Source: Lineus longissimus (lineage: Eukaryota > Nemertea > Pilidiophora > Heteronemertea > Lineidae). Taken from it: a stretch of DNA of 64,000 bases. Position numbers and translations under genes: made by a program. The notes beneath the pieces were generated by a model. That model did not search any database. It was not told where the DNA came from and saw only the letters and a program-made list of their open reading frames with translations. The number at the start of each line of letters is the position of its first letter. Within the stretch, counting starts at the first letter, position 1. The stretch is taken from positions 14,338,437 through 14,402,436 of the forward strand of contig NC_088313.1 of assembly GCF_910592395.1 (NCBI RefSeq). The letters run 5' to 3'. This document shows positions 34,745-46,155 of this stretch, one piece after another.

Positions 34745-36431
34745 ATCCATTGCACGTGTATTGCATGTACGATAAACAAACAAATGTACACAGCAAGAAT
34801 GTTCGAACAATATGCAATAAATGTCACGATATCCTAAAAAAATCTAGTCTTCTCGGATATAACGCTGTTTAATATTACTAAGGTGATAATTATTCCTGTT
34901 TTGAGCCCATTAAAACGATTCGGCCGAAACACACCTCGCTTCAAATCGTCGTCTGCTCGAACGAACCGAATCACACCATTTTCCACACGCTATACAATAG
35001 TGCATATAAAAACACAAAAACATTTCATTTTAGAAGGAAATTATTCGGATAAGAGGCTTGAAATGCACAAAGACAACCTTTTTCGAATGTTTTCAAGAAA
35101 AAGGCATGAGAAGTCCGATAGTTACAAGGATGCGTGATTTCAATGGCGGCCAATTCAAGCAGTGACTGTTGGACCGCCTTATCACACTTCTATCACTGCG
35201 CCAGAGTATGATTGTTACTCACAGTTGCCCAACTTCTTGAATAACTCGTCAAAAAAACGAAATCATAAATCTGTTGTCACAAAGACTGAATTGTCCATTA
35301 TTGATTCACTTGTCAGTGATCTACTTGTGTCTAGCTGAATAACAAATGAAAATTATTGTCCACAAATTAGTTTTTTCGCACTTATACGGACCTTTTGGAC
35401 CATCGAACCTGGAAGCAGAGTGCAGCTGTGTACAATGCTCATGTACATACTTTATAAAAAGAGGTATTAAAATGACCACCTGTGGCGAGAATGGAATTTT
35501 ATTGCGCGGATTCTCTGAATGCGGTAAGTTATGCACATGTATACAGACGGAAGGTGTCTATTGGCAGTGAGGATCGAGCACAATCAGCAAGCATGACGTA
35601 CATTAGTCCGGGCGCCAAAGGCCGATATTTCCCTGAACCTGGAAATGCGCAACCCTCCAAATCCACCATCACAATACCAGTGTTGTCGTGGTCACAACCG
35701 GAGCAATATTTAACTATCCACCCAAGTGAATCATAATGCCGCCGAAGGGCTTGTTGTTATTATCATTTTCATCATCATAACTGGTAAACATGTACATGTA
35801 TATAGCGTTTTTCAGATAGATCTGGGCAAAGTTACTTGGCTGACCTCTGGTCACTATACTGTAATATAGTGTGACCCTAGATAGTCATGTTACTGATCAC
35901 GAGGCGTTCGCGTCAGCGTATCGGGGGCTTGGCGAAAACTCCCTAACTTCCTCCGCTGTGAGTCTATCCGAATCCATCTGGATAGGTTTGAATCAGATTC
36001 GCCAGTTTATGTTGTTACATTGTCGTCCTCAATTGGTCCTACTGTAACGTTTCTGAGTAGTTCCCCTCAATGTCTGCAGGAACGCCGAAGACAGATTGAC
36101 ACGTTTTTCTCTCAATCTCCCAATGAGAGGATAGCTAGCATTTGCTCCGGAGCACAAGTACGGTAGTATCACTAATCAACCGTTACCAATGGCGGGGATT
36201 GGTTTTTCTCTGTTTCCCCTTGTTGAGGATTGTAAGGAAACACTGAAATGTGCCGAAACAACCAAAAACGTCACATCGCGTCCTGAGGTTGGACTGACCA
36301 ACAATGTGCATCCTGGCATAACCAGTGGTTTCCAATATACATGTACTCCGCCGGTCGATATTTCACACTATGACTTTTGTATATGACGTAGCGGTAAAAA
36401 AAGCCGGATCCGCATTGCGGGGATGCTAGCT
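34745..36431. other. Intergenic region with R4 repeat copy 3
   Basis: I see no convincing exon. R4 recurs at about 36315-36425 (CCAGTGGTTTCCAATATACA). The MS4A-like ORF ends at 36432. Confidence 0.4.
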
Positions 36432-37574
36432 TTACACGGTGTAATTGGACTCCGCGGCCGTGCAAGATATTCCCGCGCTTTTACATACACTGGATGGAGT
36501 CGCACAGCACGTAACACGGCAGCACATCGCTGATTGGACAACTGACACAACCAACTCCAGGAACGACACTGCAGTGACAGCACATAAAAAGGCGGCAAAA
36601 CCACGCCATATTCTGTGAGAAAAAGCTGCGTGAACAAAAATGAAAGCCGGTAAAGTTCCACTAAAAAATGCCGCAAGTATTGATAGGACCATACAAGTTA
36701 TTATGTGGTGGCTCTGCCTCGTACGAGCGGATATTATTCCCGAAATCCCAGCTGCGATAAAAAGTGCCCCGCCCAGGATTCCAGTTCCATCTCGTGCGTA
36801 ATGCACCTTCTCCCAGAATGAAATTAGTCCGATTGTCAGTCCCACAACCGTTAGACCGAGGACTATCTGCAGGATACCGCAGACAAGGCTGGTCCTTGAA
36901 GAGAAGGCCTGAAGGATCACCCGCGAAGTCGATTGGCCTGTTCCGATCTGGCCGCCGGGCGCAACAGTGGTAGGCTCGGTCACGCCAAGACCAGAATTTT
37001 GTCCTTTGGTGGCTAGTTCGGACTCGCCAGTATTAAGAGTCTCTTTCCCTTGGCCGCAGCTAGACTCTGTTTCTCCTTGACTTGGCCCACGAGTCTCGAG
37101 GTCCTCTTGTTTAGAGCGAGGAGGACCATCATGCTCTCCTTGGCTTTGACAACCAAGCTCGTTCTCTCCTTGATTGGGACCACTTATTTTAGACTCCCCT
37201 TGACTGGGCCCACAAAGCTCCGACTCCCACCCCTCATTTGAACCACAAGGCACATACTCTCCTTGACTGGGATTAGAAGGCACAGACTCTCCTTGACTGG
37301 GACGACATGGGGCAGATTCCCCTTGGTTGAGACCACAAGACGTAGACACCCCTTGACTGGGGCTAGAAGGCTCAGACTCCCCTTCATTGGGACCGCAAGG
37401 CGTAGACTCCTCTTGATTAGGGCCACAAGGCGCAGACTCCCCTTCAGTGGGACTACAAAACTCGTTTGGCTGGTGTCCTTCGGCGTCAGAGACGTCTGAT
37501 GTAGATGTCGTCACTTCTGCTATGGGTGTCGTCACTTCCACACCACTTTCAGATAGTCCGTCGTGATTGGACAT
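36432..37574 (-). CDS. MS4A/CD20-like four-transmembrane protein with repeat-rich N-terminus
   Basis: The protein is 380 residues from the methionine MSNHDGLSES. An acceptor-like CATTTCAG lies a few bases upstream, so this is probably the main coding exon after a 5' UTR exon; the in-frame extension to 37691 would cross that acceptor. Residues about 40-175 are imperfect 10-residue repeats of the type GPNQGESAPC, predicted to be disordered. Four hydrophobic helices follow at about 230-253, 264-284, 291-315 and 327-350. Helix 1 has CGILQIVLGL and helix 2 GGALFIAAGISGIISA, the pattern of the CD20-like family; these are plasma-membrane proteins linked to receptor signalling in vertebrates. The tail has several cysteines (CCRVTCC), possible acylation sites. 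The N-terminus is much longer than in vertebrate MS4A proteins. Confidence 0.8.
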   Translation of the reverse strand: MSNHDGLSESGVEVTTPIAEVTTSTSDVSDAEGHQPNEFCSPTEGESAPCGPNQEESTPCGPNEGESEPSSPSQGVSTSCGLNQGESAPCRPSQGESVPSNPSQGEYVPCGSNEGWESELCGPSQGESKISGPNQGENELGCQSQGEHDGPPRSKQEDLETRGPSQGETESSCGQGKETLNTGESELATKGQNSGLGVTEPTTVAPGGQIGTGQSTSRVILQAFSSRTSLVCGILQIVLGLTVVGLTIGLISFWEKVHYARDGTGILGGALFIAAGISGIISARTRQSHHIITCMVLSILAAFFSGTLPAFIFVHAAFSHRIWRGFAAFLCAVTAVSFLELVVSVVQSAMCCRVTCCATPSSVCKSAGISCTAAESNYTV

Positions 37575-37699
37575 GGCTCTGAAATGACAATGGGAGAAGT
37601 ATAAGTCTCGATCGTTTGCGCTGATTATGTTGATGCACGGAATGGCAACAAGGGTGTGTGTTGAGTCCAAGGTTGTGACAAGAGAATGCATTATCTAAT

Positions 37700-39000
37700 A
37701 ACTCTTCTTTTCAGCGTGTTGTCAGTCTCTGGGGGTGTCTTTGTCAGTCGAGGGCTATTGAGCTCTTACTTTCACGTCGCAATAAAACCCAATATTCGTG
37801 TCTCCGGCATCCATAAGGCTGTATTTTTCATATATTTTGTTAAAAAAATTAAAAAATCACTATAATCTATGTAGAAACTACAAAGTAATATTTTCCCATT
37901 GCGTCTTGTCCTACTCGATGGTCATGGAGCTTAAGATCTGGCCCAATGGACAGCTTACCCCCCTTAAATTCCATGTCGCCAAGTGACATGTTAATATTTC
38001 AAAGCCAACATGAAGCTAAGTCATCTAAGAAATATTTGTGAAAGGACGCCCGTCTGGTTCATATTTAAGTTCTTCGTAAGATTCTGTCTTAAATATATTG
38101 ATAATTTCACGGAGAAAAACAAAATTGCCTGTTATTTTAATTTTTTTCCCTGTCTCCAAGTTGTTGTCACCACCGCAACGAATGAATGAAGCGTGCACCA
38201 CCTGTAGGCAGCTGGTATTACTACCGGCCAAACACGTGCGCAACAGACAACAGGGCGTGGCCATGCTTTTTGATAGTTACCACGGACGGTTCCCTGGTAA
38301 AATGACTGTTTTTTTTCCGATTTTCCCTAAGTCTGGTCAAGGTTATGTTTATTCAGAGTCATTACCGAACTGTAGATTTTGTTGTAGAAGATGCCCTGGT
38401 CGGATTTTGTACTTGGTCACTTAATTGAGGACGGAAGTCCCTTGACCTTGCAACGAACTTGGCATGCATTACGTGTCTGCATTAATGTACAGGCTCCTTT
38501 ACCTGTAATCACGTGTCATTACCGCCACGTCCTTACCGAAACGCAAACTTGGCTGCGGTAATGACCGTTTGCCGTTGCGGTAATGACATTTTCATATCTT
38601 CTGGCAAGTTAGCCTCTTTTAAACTAACTGCATCTCGCTTAAATCCTAAATTTCTGGCCGAGTAAATATAAACGCACAATATAGGTCAGTCATCGCATGT
38701 CAAATAAAGTTAGACTTTTTGTGTATACTGTTGTGGTAATGACATACGATGCGGGCATGATGCTATTGCTCTAAAAATATATTAGGCCTATCCCTTTAAA
38801 AATCCATTTAAATACCTGACAAAAAAACAGCCGAGTAAAGACCCTAAACTGCAAAGATCTGGTTTAGAGGCCTCAGTTCGACCTTGAACTATTTAGTTTA
38901 CGGTAATGACTAGGTTCAATGACTGTTCTCCACCAGGGACAATTCTAGGGCTTAGGTCTATCTAAGTGTTAGACCTGATTCCTCTTCTAAAATTAACGAT
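37700..39000. other. Intergenic region
   Basis: No family-like exon was found. The first copies of the ATTACC/GTAATGAC motif described separately appear from 38515. Confidence 0.35.
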
Positions 39001-40100
39001 AGGCCCTACTAAAGTCATCCGTTCAATTCTTTACAGGCCAAAACACTTCCCTGTGAACATGCCACCAAAAAAACGCAATCCTCTCTACCAAAGAGCGGGC
39101 ACAGAGATGGCGCGATCAACAAAATATCAATGTAGACAGCCATGAGAAATACCTTCAGGCAGAAAGGGAGCGTTACCAAGGATAAAAGAAGCAGGCAAAC
39201 TGAAGAAAGCTGGTGACCTAACAGCCAGAGAGCTGTTGAAGTTGAAACTGATTTTCGGAGAGACGAGTAGGCCAAGCCTAATTCAAAAGTTGAAAACTCA
39301 AGTTTTGGTACTGATTTGTGTTATGTTTTGTTTGTCAAAGTTCTCGAGTTCTTGAAAGTTAAAAACGGTTAGAAAGTTATTCAGGTGTTGGTGGGATTTG
39401 GTTTACCTACAATTGACGATAATGGGTTGCCAATATGGATGCAACTTAAAGGCCTACTTATGACTTAGGCCACTTGTTGAAGTAAAGATGCACTTTTTTG
39501 TACGAACTGTGTAGGGCTGAAGTTGCAGGAGAAAACAAATGTTTCTCAGTCTGGTATAAACAAGGCCAGTAGATCAGAATAATCATTGCCAGAACCTTGC
39601 CAGGCGTATGATGATTGTACTTTTTCAGTGAAATTTCGGAAATAAATCTTGTCATAAATAGTCATTACCACCTCGTTATGTCCTTACCGCAACGCGGATG
39701 TCATTTTTTTTAAAACCTGGTGTAGGTTGAGGTTGGGAAACGGCTCTGCTGGTTACTTGATGGTTAACGTTATTTTTGTATGTATACGTTCTTCAGAAAA
39801 TAGCAAGTAATATTATAGTGGTTACAGAGCAGTTTCTAAATCTCAGTCATGTCATTACCACAACGTTACGTCCTTACCATAACGCTGATGTCCTCTTATT
39901 CACCATCCCATCGTCATTAGTGAAGTTTAGAATCAGCAAAACGAAAGGTAACTTCCGTGTCCTTTCTACAAGCAGCTGCTCTACGGAATATAGCATAACG
40001 TTACCATTGCCAACTTCGCTACTATTTCTAATAACATCATTGTGTCATTACCACAACTTTATGTCCTTACCATAACGTTGATGTCATTACCATAACTACT
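38510..40100. repeat. Dispersed CATTACCRCAACG motif cluster
   Basis: The motif GTCATTACCNCAACG, often followed by TTAYGTCCTTACCNNAACG, occurs on either strand near 38515, 38557, 38573, 38735, 38902, 39660, 39685, 39849, 39871, 40044 and 40067. Copies are not in simple tandem; the spacing varies from about 20 to several hundred bases, and unrelated sequence separates them. Confidence 0.7.
39059..39290 (+). pseudogene. Broken ORF with charged ERAQRWRDQ / EKYLQAERERYQ motif
   Basis: An ATG after an acceptor-like TTTACAG starts MPPKKRNPLYQRAG. The recognisable protein continues in other frames: TKERAQRWRDQQN, DSHEKYLQAERERYQ, then EAGKLKKAGDLTARELLKLK. Such charged, repeated helical motifs are common in expanded, uncharacterised invertebrate gene families. 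At least two frameshifts are needed to join the parts, so this copy is a fragment. Confidence 0.4.
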
Positions 40101-41608
40101 ATAAACTATGCTGTATTTCTTTAAATTGAAAATATTTGGTGCAAATGATTACTTGTTACTGAAATATATCAAGAAAGCTATAACAGACACAAAAGTAAGG
40201 AAAAAAATATGCCTTAGAATATCTTCATTATTAAATTTTGATCAGGGACCTTGCTGCCTGAGCAAAGAGCATCCATTCAACTTACAAAATTTCCACCATC
40301 CGAGGTGTAAGCATGTAGGAGCTTTTATGAAACACAAACTGGGACAATTTTCAACATGGTGTGGAGAAGTTTTTCCTATCAATAATGATTTTTTAAATTA
40401 AAATCAACAAAATGCTATATGTTACGGAAATGACAACTTTCAACGGTCTTCGACCAAAAAGGGCCCAAAATTTGAAAATCTAATTTGAAATCAGCTCTGC
40501 TGGACAAAGCAAGCCAAACCTTAATACCATTTAACATACAATAACTCAACATCATTGGGAAAATTGTCATATTTTCAATTGACAGCCTATTGCCTAATAT
40601 ATTGACATTATCGCGAAACCACCCACGTGAGTGGTCCGGCCACAGAACGTCAACAAGTATTGAGCATGCGTACCTGACCTTTGTTACGTACAAAAAAATT
40701 CACGAATGCGCACCAGTGCAGGTGTAAAAATTCTAAATGTCCTAAAGGATAGTGTCCCTGGTTTGGATTCTTTCTACGCTTTTAAAATATTTGAGGTATT
40801 GACGGTTATGGTCTCTTATAGACCAAATCCTTCATCCGTTAATATATACGCATACAATAGGGTTGGACTCTTCACCAGAGGGACATCAAGGCTGCTACAC
40901 CGGGATCATTGCCTAAAAAGAATTAAATACCTGAACACGGTCTGTCCTCCCTGCGAAGAATATCCTTCTCAAAATCTTTCAGTCGCAATCATGTTGAGAT
41001 GTCAGAACGATACGCGCTCTAGCATCTAGTGCACCATACAACACGGCATATACCTGTATCAATAATGCATTTATGTTGTTTCGAAACATATCAAATTACG
41101 TGCCAATTATGCTACAAATTGGGCCAATTGGGCCAAGGAAAAAACGCTAGGACAATGTTTTTGTTAGATTTGTGAGTTTCTATTCCACTTGCGAGGCCAT
41201 TTCCCGGACATTAGGCTGGTTTTGCAGTCTGGACGCGGGGTACGAACGACGAAGAACCAAGGTATGTCATTTACGAGCCACTCGTAAACCGTTTATGGTC
41301 AAACTATACATGTATAACATATGTGCTAACCCCTGCTGTGACATTACAACCGAACATGTAGGAAGCACTTTTAAAGGCTTACTTCGGATTTTTTTATTGG
41401 GAAAGTACATTATGTTTATAGGCTTACAAAATCACAGAACAGCCTACGTATATTATCTTCCATGTCAGGTTGATCAGAGATTGTCATTCTTGTCGTTCGA
41501 GTACAAAATGCAAAACGGTTAGGACAAGACCGCCACGCCTTATCGTAGAAAGAGCTTAGGACGACAGCTTTCGAATTCTAGGATCAATATTAAAGGACTC
41601 CTTTCATC
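40101..41608. other. Intergenic region upstream of the secreted-protein gene
   Basis: I see no exon or repeat I can support. The ORFs here lack splice context and family features. Confidence 0.35.
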
Positions 41609-43411
41609 ATGCAGATGGTTTTAATTTTGTACGTATTCCTGATTGGTCTTCAATCATGTCTGACTGTCACAACCTGGGATCAATACGATTTCGTGAGGAG
41701 AAGAGTTCGCCCTTTACGGAAAAATGTCGTCAGTAAACAGAATGAGGTGAGATTCTATACTGGGGTTTGGGACAACTGGAACTAGCTATCCTGGAAAAAG
41801 TGTCGTTCCCTTTTGTATGGTGGCGGATAGTTTAGTTTTTTAGAGCCCGAATGCCTTCACTACCTGCAAGAGAAAGAAGAGGGGAACGCTACGAAATGCA
41901 TGGAAGCCGTCAAAATCATTGCACCTGTTTGCGCTCTGAATTTACAATGTACCTTTACACTCTGTCGTCATATTCTTTAAACAACTGCATACGTCTTCTC
42001 TGATACAACGTCTCATTTTGTCTCGTTTTTCCAGACAGCACAATCAGCCGATGGACACCGCGCCCCGAAGCTCCCAGAACAATACGAGGCGGACTGGCTT
42101 CTTTACGTCCATCCATTAGACAATCCATCACCCTGGTACTCCCTTCCTCCACCACCGTACGAGGTCGGGCGGGGCAGAACATACTATGACAACACCATAC
42201 CCGCAATATCGGAACATTACGATGACTTCTGTATCCCCATATTTGCCGGATTAGGCTATCATTGGCCGTGCATCCTCCTCCATGTCAAGGAGACAAGCTA
42301 TCTCATCTCTAATGATAAAAATGCGCCCTATGGAGAATGTTGTATTTGGAGACGGCCCTGGAAGGTACCATCACCTGATTTCGTCGAAGTGATGCAATAT
42401 GATCGGACTGATGTCTACCAGAATCACATAACGGAGTGGTACACGTTAGGCACCCCGGACCAGCTCTACAGTTATGGATTCGCATGGAATATTGGAAAGA
42501 GGTAAGCATCTCGGCCCCGTAACCCCTGTCGCGCCAATTATGAAATGTGGGGCAAGGACAGTCGTCTCGATTTCCTCACCCCCTGATCCCAGCCGCGTTT
42601 CATGTAGTCCTCAAATCACAGTGTGCCGAATGTACCACCCAGTCAAATCAACCAGGGCAGGGTTGTTCAAACAACGTTAGTTTTAACGGAGTCGTCAAGT
42701 CTTAACGTGAACATTTTAATGGGTTTTATTAACTGAAAGAAATAACGTCCTTGAGGACACTTAACGTATACATTGTTCGCGTATAGCGTAGTATAGGGTA
42801 TAGCTCTATGGAATAGGTGCCTTAGGGCGGATAACGTGACTTTTGTGCTTTTGAACAACCAGGCCCCTATGACGGATTACGAAGCTATCAGGTAACCACG
42901 GCTCAATGTCGCAGTCCAAAAATGACAGTGGCGAGGCAGCATTGCATTTAATACCGATACACCTTGATTTGTACATACGCTACAGGTAGTGTACTATACT
43001 GATAAAGAACTTAGGACAAGTCCCGTATACGACAACAAAGATGTTCCATCTGGAAATGTGGCGACTCCGTGGCGGGTTGAACATTGTCTTGTCGTATTGT
43101 CTTCCTCATTCTGGATAGAGGTTGCATTCGGCTTCGAGACCAAATTTGTCTTTCAATAGGTGGTGACACGTGTTGGTCACGATCTCCGTCTCTGTTGGTA
43201 CATGCAAGTCTGAGCTGAAATCAGTAACCAGGTGTACCTTTTTCGTTTCAGACATTTCAATCGAATACCCGCTTCTTTCGCGTTCCCCTTAGACGTCGGG
43301 TGGTCAGCGCAGAACTTTTTCAACGTGACGGAAAAGATAAGGGACAAATCCGTCTTCGACATTCCTGAGCCCTGCGTTGATGTGTCTTATTGCATAGGAC
43401 CTCCTATTTGA
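41609..43411 (+). CDS. Secreted protein, three exons, 254 aa, ependymin/LVN1.2-like
   Basis: Exons 41609-41746, 42035-42501 and 43252-43411 join in phases 0 and 2 with consensus sites. The N-terminus MQMVLILYVFLIGLQSCLTV is a signal peptide. The mature part is rich in aromatic residues, with paired cysteines (ECCIWRRPW), YSYGFAWNIGKR, RIPASFAFPLDVGW, a sequon in NFFNVTEK, and a C-terminus DKSVFDIPEPC then SYCIGPPI. The W-rich core and the D-SVF-P-C ending recall ependymin-related and sea-urchin LVN1.2-type secreted proteins; this is a tentative family call. Expected location is extracellular. No transmembrane segment other than the signal is seen. Confidence 0.75.
42655..42867. mobile_element. 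MITE with GGGTTGTTC / GAACAACC ends in secreted-protein intron 2
   Basis: The left end is GGGCAGGGTTGTTCAAAC and the right end TTTTGAACAACCAGGCCCC. The interior has inverted TTAACG/CGTTA blocks. It is related to the element at 33699-33859. Confidence 0.6.
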
Positions 43412-43647
43412 TCAAGGACCAGAAAAGAACATTGAATATAAGAATAAGTAAGGAGTAAACTAATGAAGTATTAACATAGTGTTGTTTTTGGTCTTTTGTG
43501 TATACCACATTGACACCAGCTGGATATGCCGTCCAAGCTGAGGCAGCTTGACCCTCAAGCATTGGATCCACTCCGCCGACCCGGACTCCGTTACACCCGG
43601 GACAACGGACCCGGGTAGCGGACAGAGTACCTCTGATGGTACAGAAT

Positions 43648-43704
43648 GTATGAGATCATGGAGGTATTATTAATATTCTTAATAATACCTCCATGATGAG
43701 ATGT
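43648..43704. repeat. Near-perfect palindrome
   Basis: ATCATGGAGGTATTATTAAT and its inverse meet with almost no loop, extended by ATGAGA/TGAGAT-like flanks. It lies about 240 bp after the secreted-protein stop codon. It may be a tiny foldback element. Confidence 0.85.
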
Positions 43705-45620
43705 AGCACATTAAAATAGGCTTACTGGGGTGGACCAGCGCCGGCCTATACGAGATTGAGCACAGAGTGGATGTAGTAACCCCCCCTCGACCTGTCCGAA
43801 AAAGGTTCTTTTCATGCAGATTTGGCCCCATTTGTGAAAAGAAGTTGCGTTCTGCCCCCTCCCTAGCCTACAACTCCCTAGCATAATACTATCAGGCATC
43901 AAGGGTGGCGCTAAAGCAGCATGAGGGTGCACGTGACAGACTAACAACACCCCCCCCCCCCCCCCCACACACGACCAAAGTTAATTGCGGCCCTGGGATG
44001 CACACGCATACGCAGTGATTGAATTTCATAGCACTGAAAAGAGACTTGCGTTTGAACGCCGACACAGCCTTAGGAGTGTAGGGCGGATGGGGCTGGGTGG
44101 AATCTTGTAGTTTGCGGCTGTTTTGATTGGCGAATGGACTGCCTCGGGAGTCTAACGTTGTCGTTACGTCCTTCGTCAACCTCATGATGTCGGGAAGTGT
44201 CGTGACAACTTAATTTCCTTTATTTTCGGACTAATCGTATTTGTGTCACGTGAACGGTTCTTGGACGTCCATACTCCGGCGCAGTGATAGCGTATGATAA
44301 GGCGCGGTCTGACGTTGGCGAAGGACGCGACGTCGACGTTAGTAATGCTTAACAAGACATGCAGCACTAACAGTAAGAATGTTGTACAAGTAGGCTATAT
44401 ATTTGCTTACGTGTAGAATTCTTCAACTTCTGCGTTGGCGCGAATCAGTGCGCTCCAGCAAACCGTCCCGCGTTTGTGAAGACTTGAGATGTCCCCTTTG
44501 TCCCGTCTTCGACGCACACTGAAGTGCCCTTAGTCCTAGGGTGTTCCTATTCATGTAATGTTCATACTCAGCAATATAGCTATCCTATAGTTATCAGCCT
44601 CATCCTCGGAATTTCCTCATCAGATTATATGTTAGCGTAAATAGCTTTGGGTCTGTGAAGTGTTTGTCAACAACCCAATCTCCGATCCCCAGTTCTCGCA
44701 TTATTACACCATCCTTGCCGTGGGGCCTATACCTAGTGTGAGGATAATGGTTTGGCTGGGGTTACTCTCTTTACTGTTCCTTGGCTTGGGTGCATGGTTT
44801 CCAGTAACAGTTGGGTTTTCTGGTTGAGCATCTTGCTTGGGGTAATTAGCTGTCTTGTAGACACGTTATGGGGGATCACATCTAATTGTTGTTATTTGGG
44901 CCAGACTCTTGTACCACACACTGCTTCGGCTTGTGGTATTCGACTCGATGACTCGACGACGCGATGACTCGATGACGCGATCAAGTTGGAATTTTTTTAA
45001 AGAATATCACTGCTTGGACTGTAATTTATACATAGAATCATAAGTGGAGGAAAATAAAAAAGAACCGATCATTACCAACCCCTTTCCAGCTATTTTCACC
45101 GTATCTAATCCGACCATTTTTCGTTTCCCACAAGTTCGCATTTTTGATAAAACCATGCGCCATGTTGCTATGCAAGCCACTGGTATCTTACTGTGAATAC
45201 AGCTAAATACACCTAAATATAGCTGGTTCAGATCAACCTCCTACCCAGGTTCTTTACAAGCAGAAATTCCAATGTTAAAATGACACGCGAGTTCCTGGAG
45301 ACAAGGTTGGCTCTGGATATCCGTTCAGCACGGCAGTCGAACTCCGAGAATTATTTTAAGCGTCAGTTCAGTTTGGGAATTATAAATCCTCTTATGACAT
45401 CTTTCCCCTAAGGGGATCTCCAACCAGGACATGTCCATATCTGGGGATATGCCCTAGGGGGCATTATTAAATGTCCTATAGGGGCTGATGTCTGGTGGGG
45501 GGGGGGGGGGGGGGGGGCAGATGTCAAGGGACGGAAGAGGGACTGAGTGACTGAGTCTCAAAAACTGCACATGTGCGAAATTCCGATTGTTGACAGACTA
45601 CCACAAGACATCTGACATTA
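43705..45620. other. Intergenic region with homopolymer runs and an inverted-repeat arm
   Basis: A C-run at about 43950-43967 and a G-run at about 45497-45517 are present. At 44921-44984 a sequence rich in GACTCGATGACTCGACGACG matches 46408-46478 in reverse. No supported gene was found. Confidence 0.45.
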
Positions 45621-46155
45621 ACGGTGGCCCATAGAGGACATGCGTTTATTTTCAATATAATAGAAATTTTTTCTTTTTACAATGCGTTTTTTTTTCTCTC
45701 GAATTACAACCGTCGTCGGATTTATTTCTCACCGCCGAAAAAATAATTTCCACCGCCGGGTAAAAAATAATAATTCCCACCACCGCGGTGGAAATTAATA
45801 TCGACCGCAGTGGAAATTAATATCGACCGCGGTGGAAATTAATATCGACCGCGGTGGAAATTAATATCCACTGCGGTGGAAATAATATCCACTGTTTGAC
45901 CCCTTATATGATCTTCATGATTATCAATAACGAATTAGCTCCCGCGGTGGATATTATTTCCACCGCGCTGGATATTAATTTCCACCGCGGTGGTGGGAAT
46001 TATTATTTTTTACCCGGCGGTGGAAATTATTTTTTCGGCGGTGAGAAATAAATCCGACGGCGGTTGTAATTCGAGAGAAAAAAAACACATTGTAAAAAAA
46101 AAAATTTCTATAACCGTATATTGAAAATAAACGCATGTCCTCTATGGGCCACCGT
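45621..46155. mobile_element. Foldback element, 535 bp, long inverted arms
   Basis: The ends ACGGTGGCCCATAGAGGACA and its exact inverse delimit the element. Inverted arms of about 180 bp on each side continue almost perfectly inward (AATTACAACCG, TTTCTCACCGCCG, CACCGCCGGGTAAAAAATAA). The centre holds repeats of GCGGTGGAAATTAATATCGA, about 22 bp each, in both orientations. It is non-coding. Confidence 0.85.

Noticed and set aside
38098-38424. 108-residue plus-strand ORF with several cysteines
   Set aside because: No splice context, low-complexity start, no family features.
43892-44367. Minus-strand ORFs around the C-run near 43.95 kb
   Set aside because: They depend on a homopolymer run and show no conserved features.
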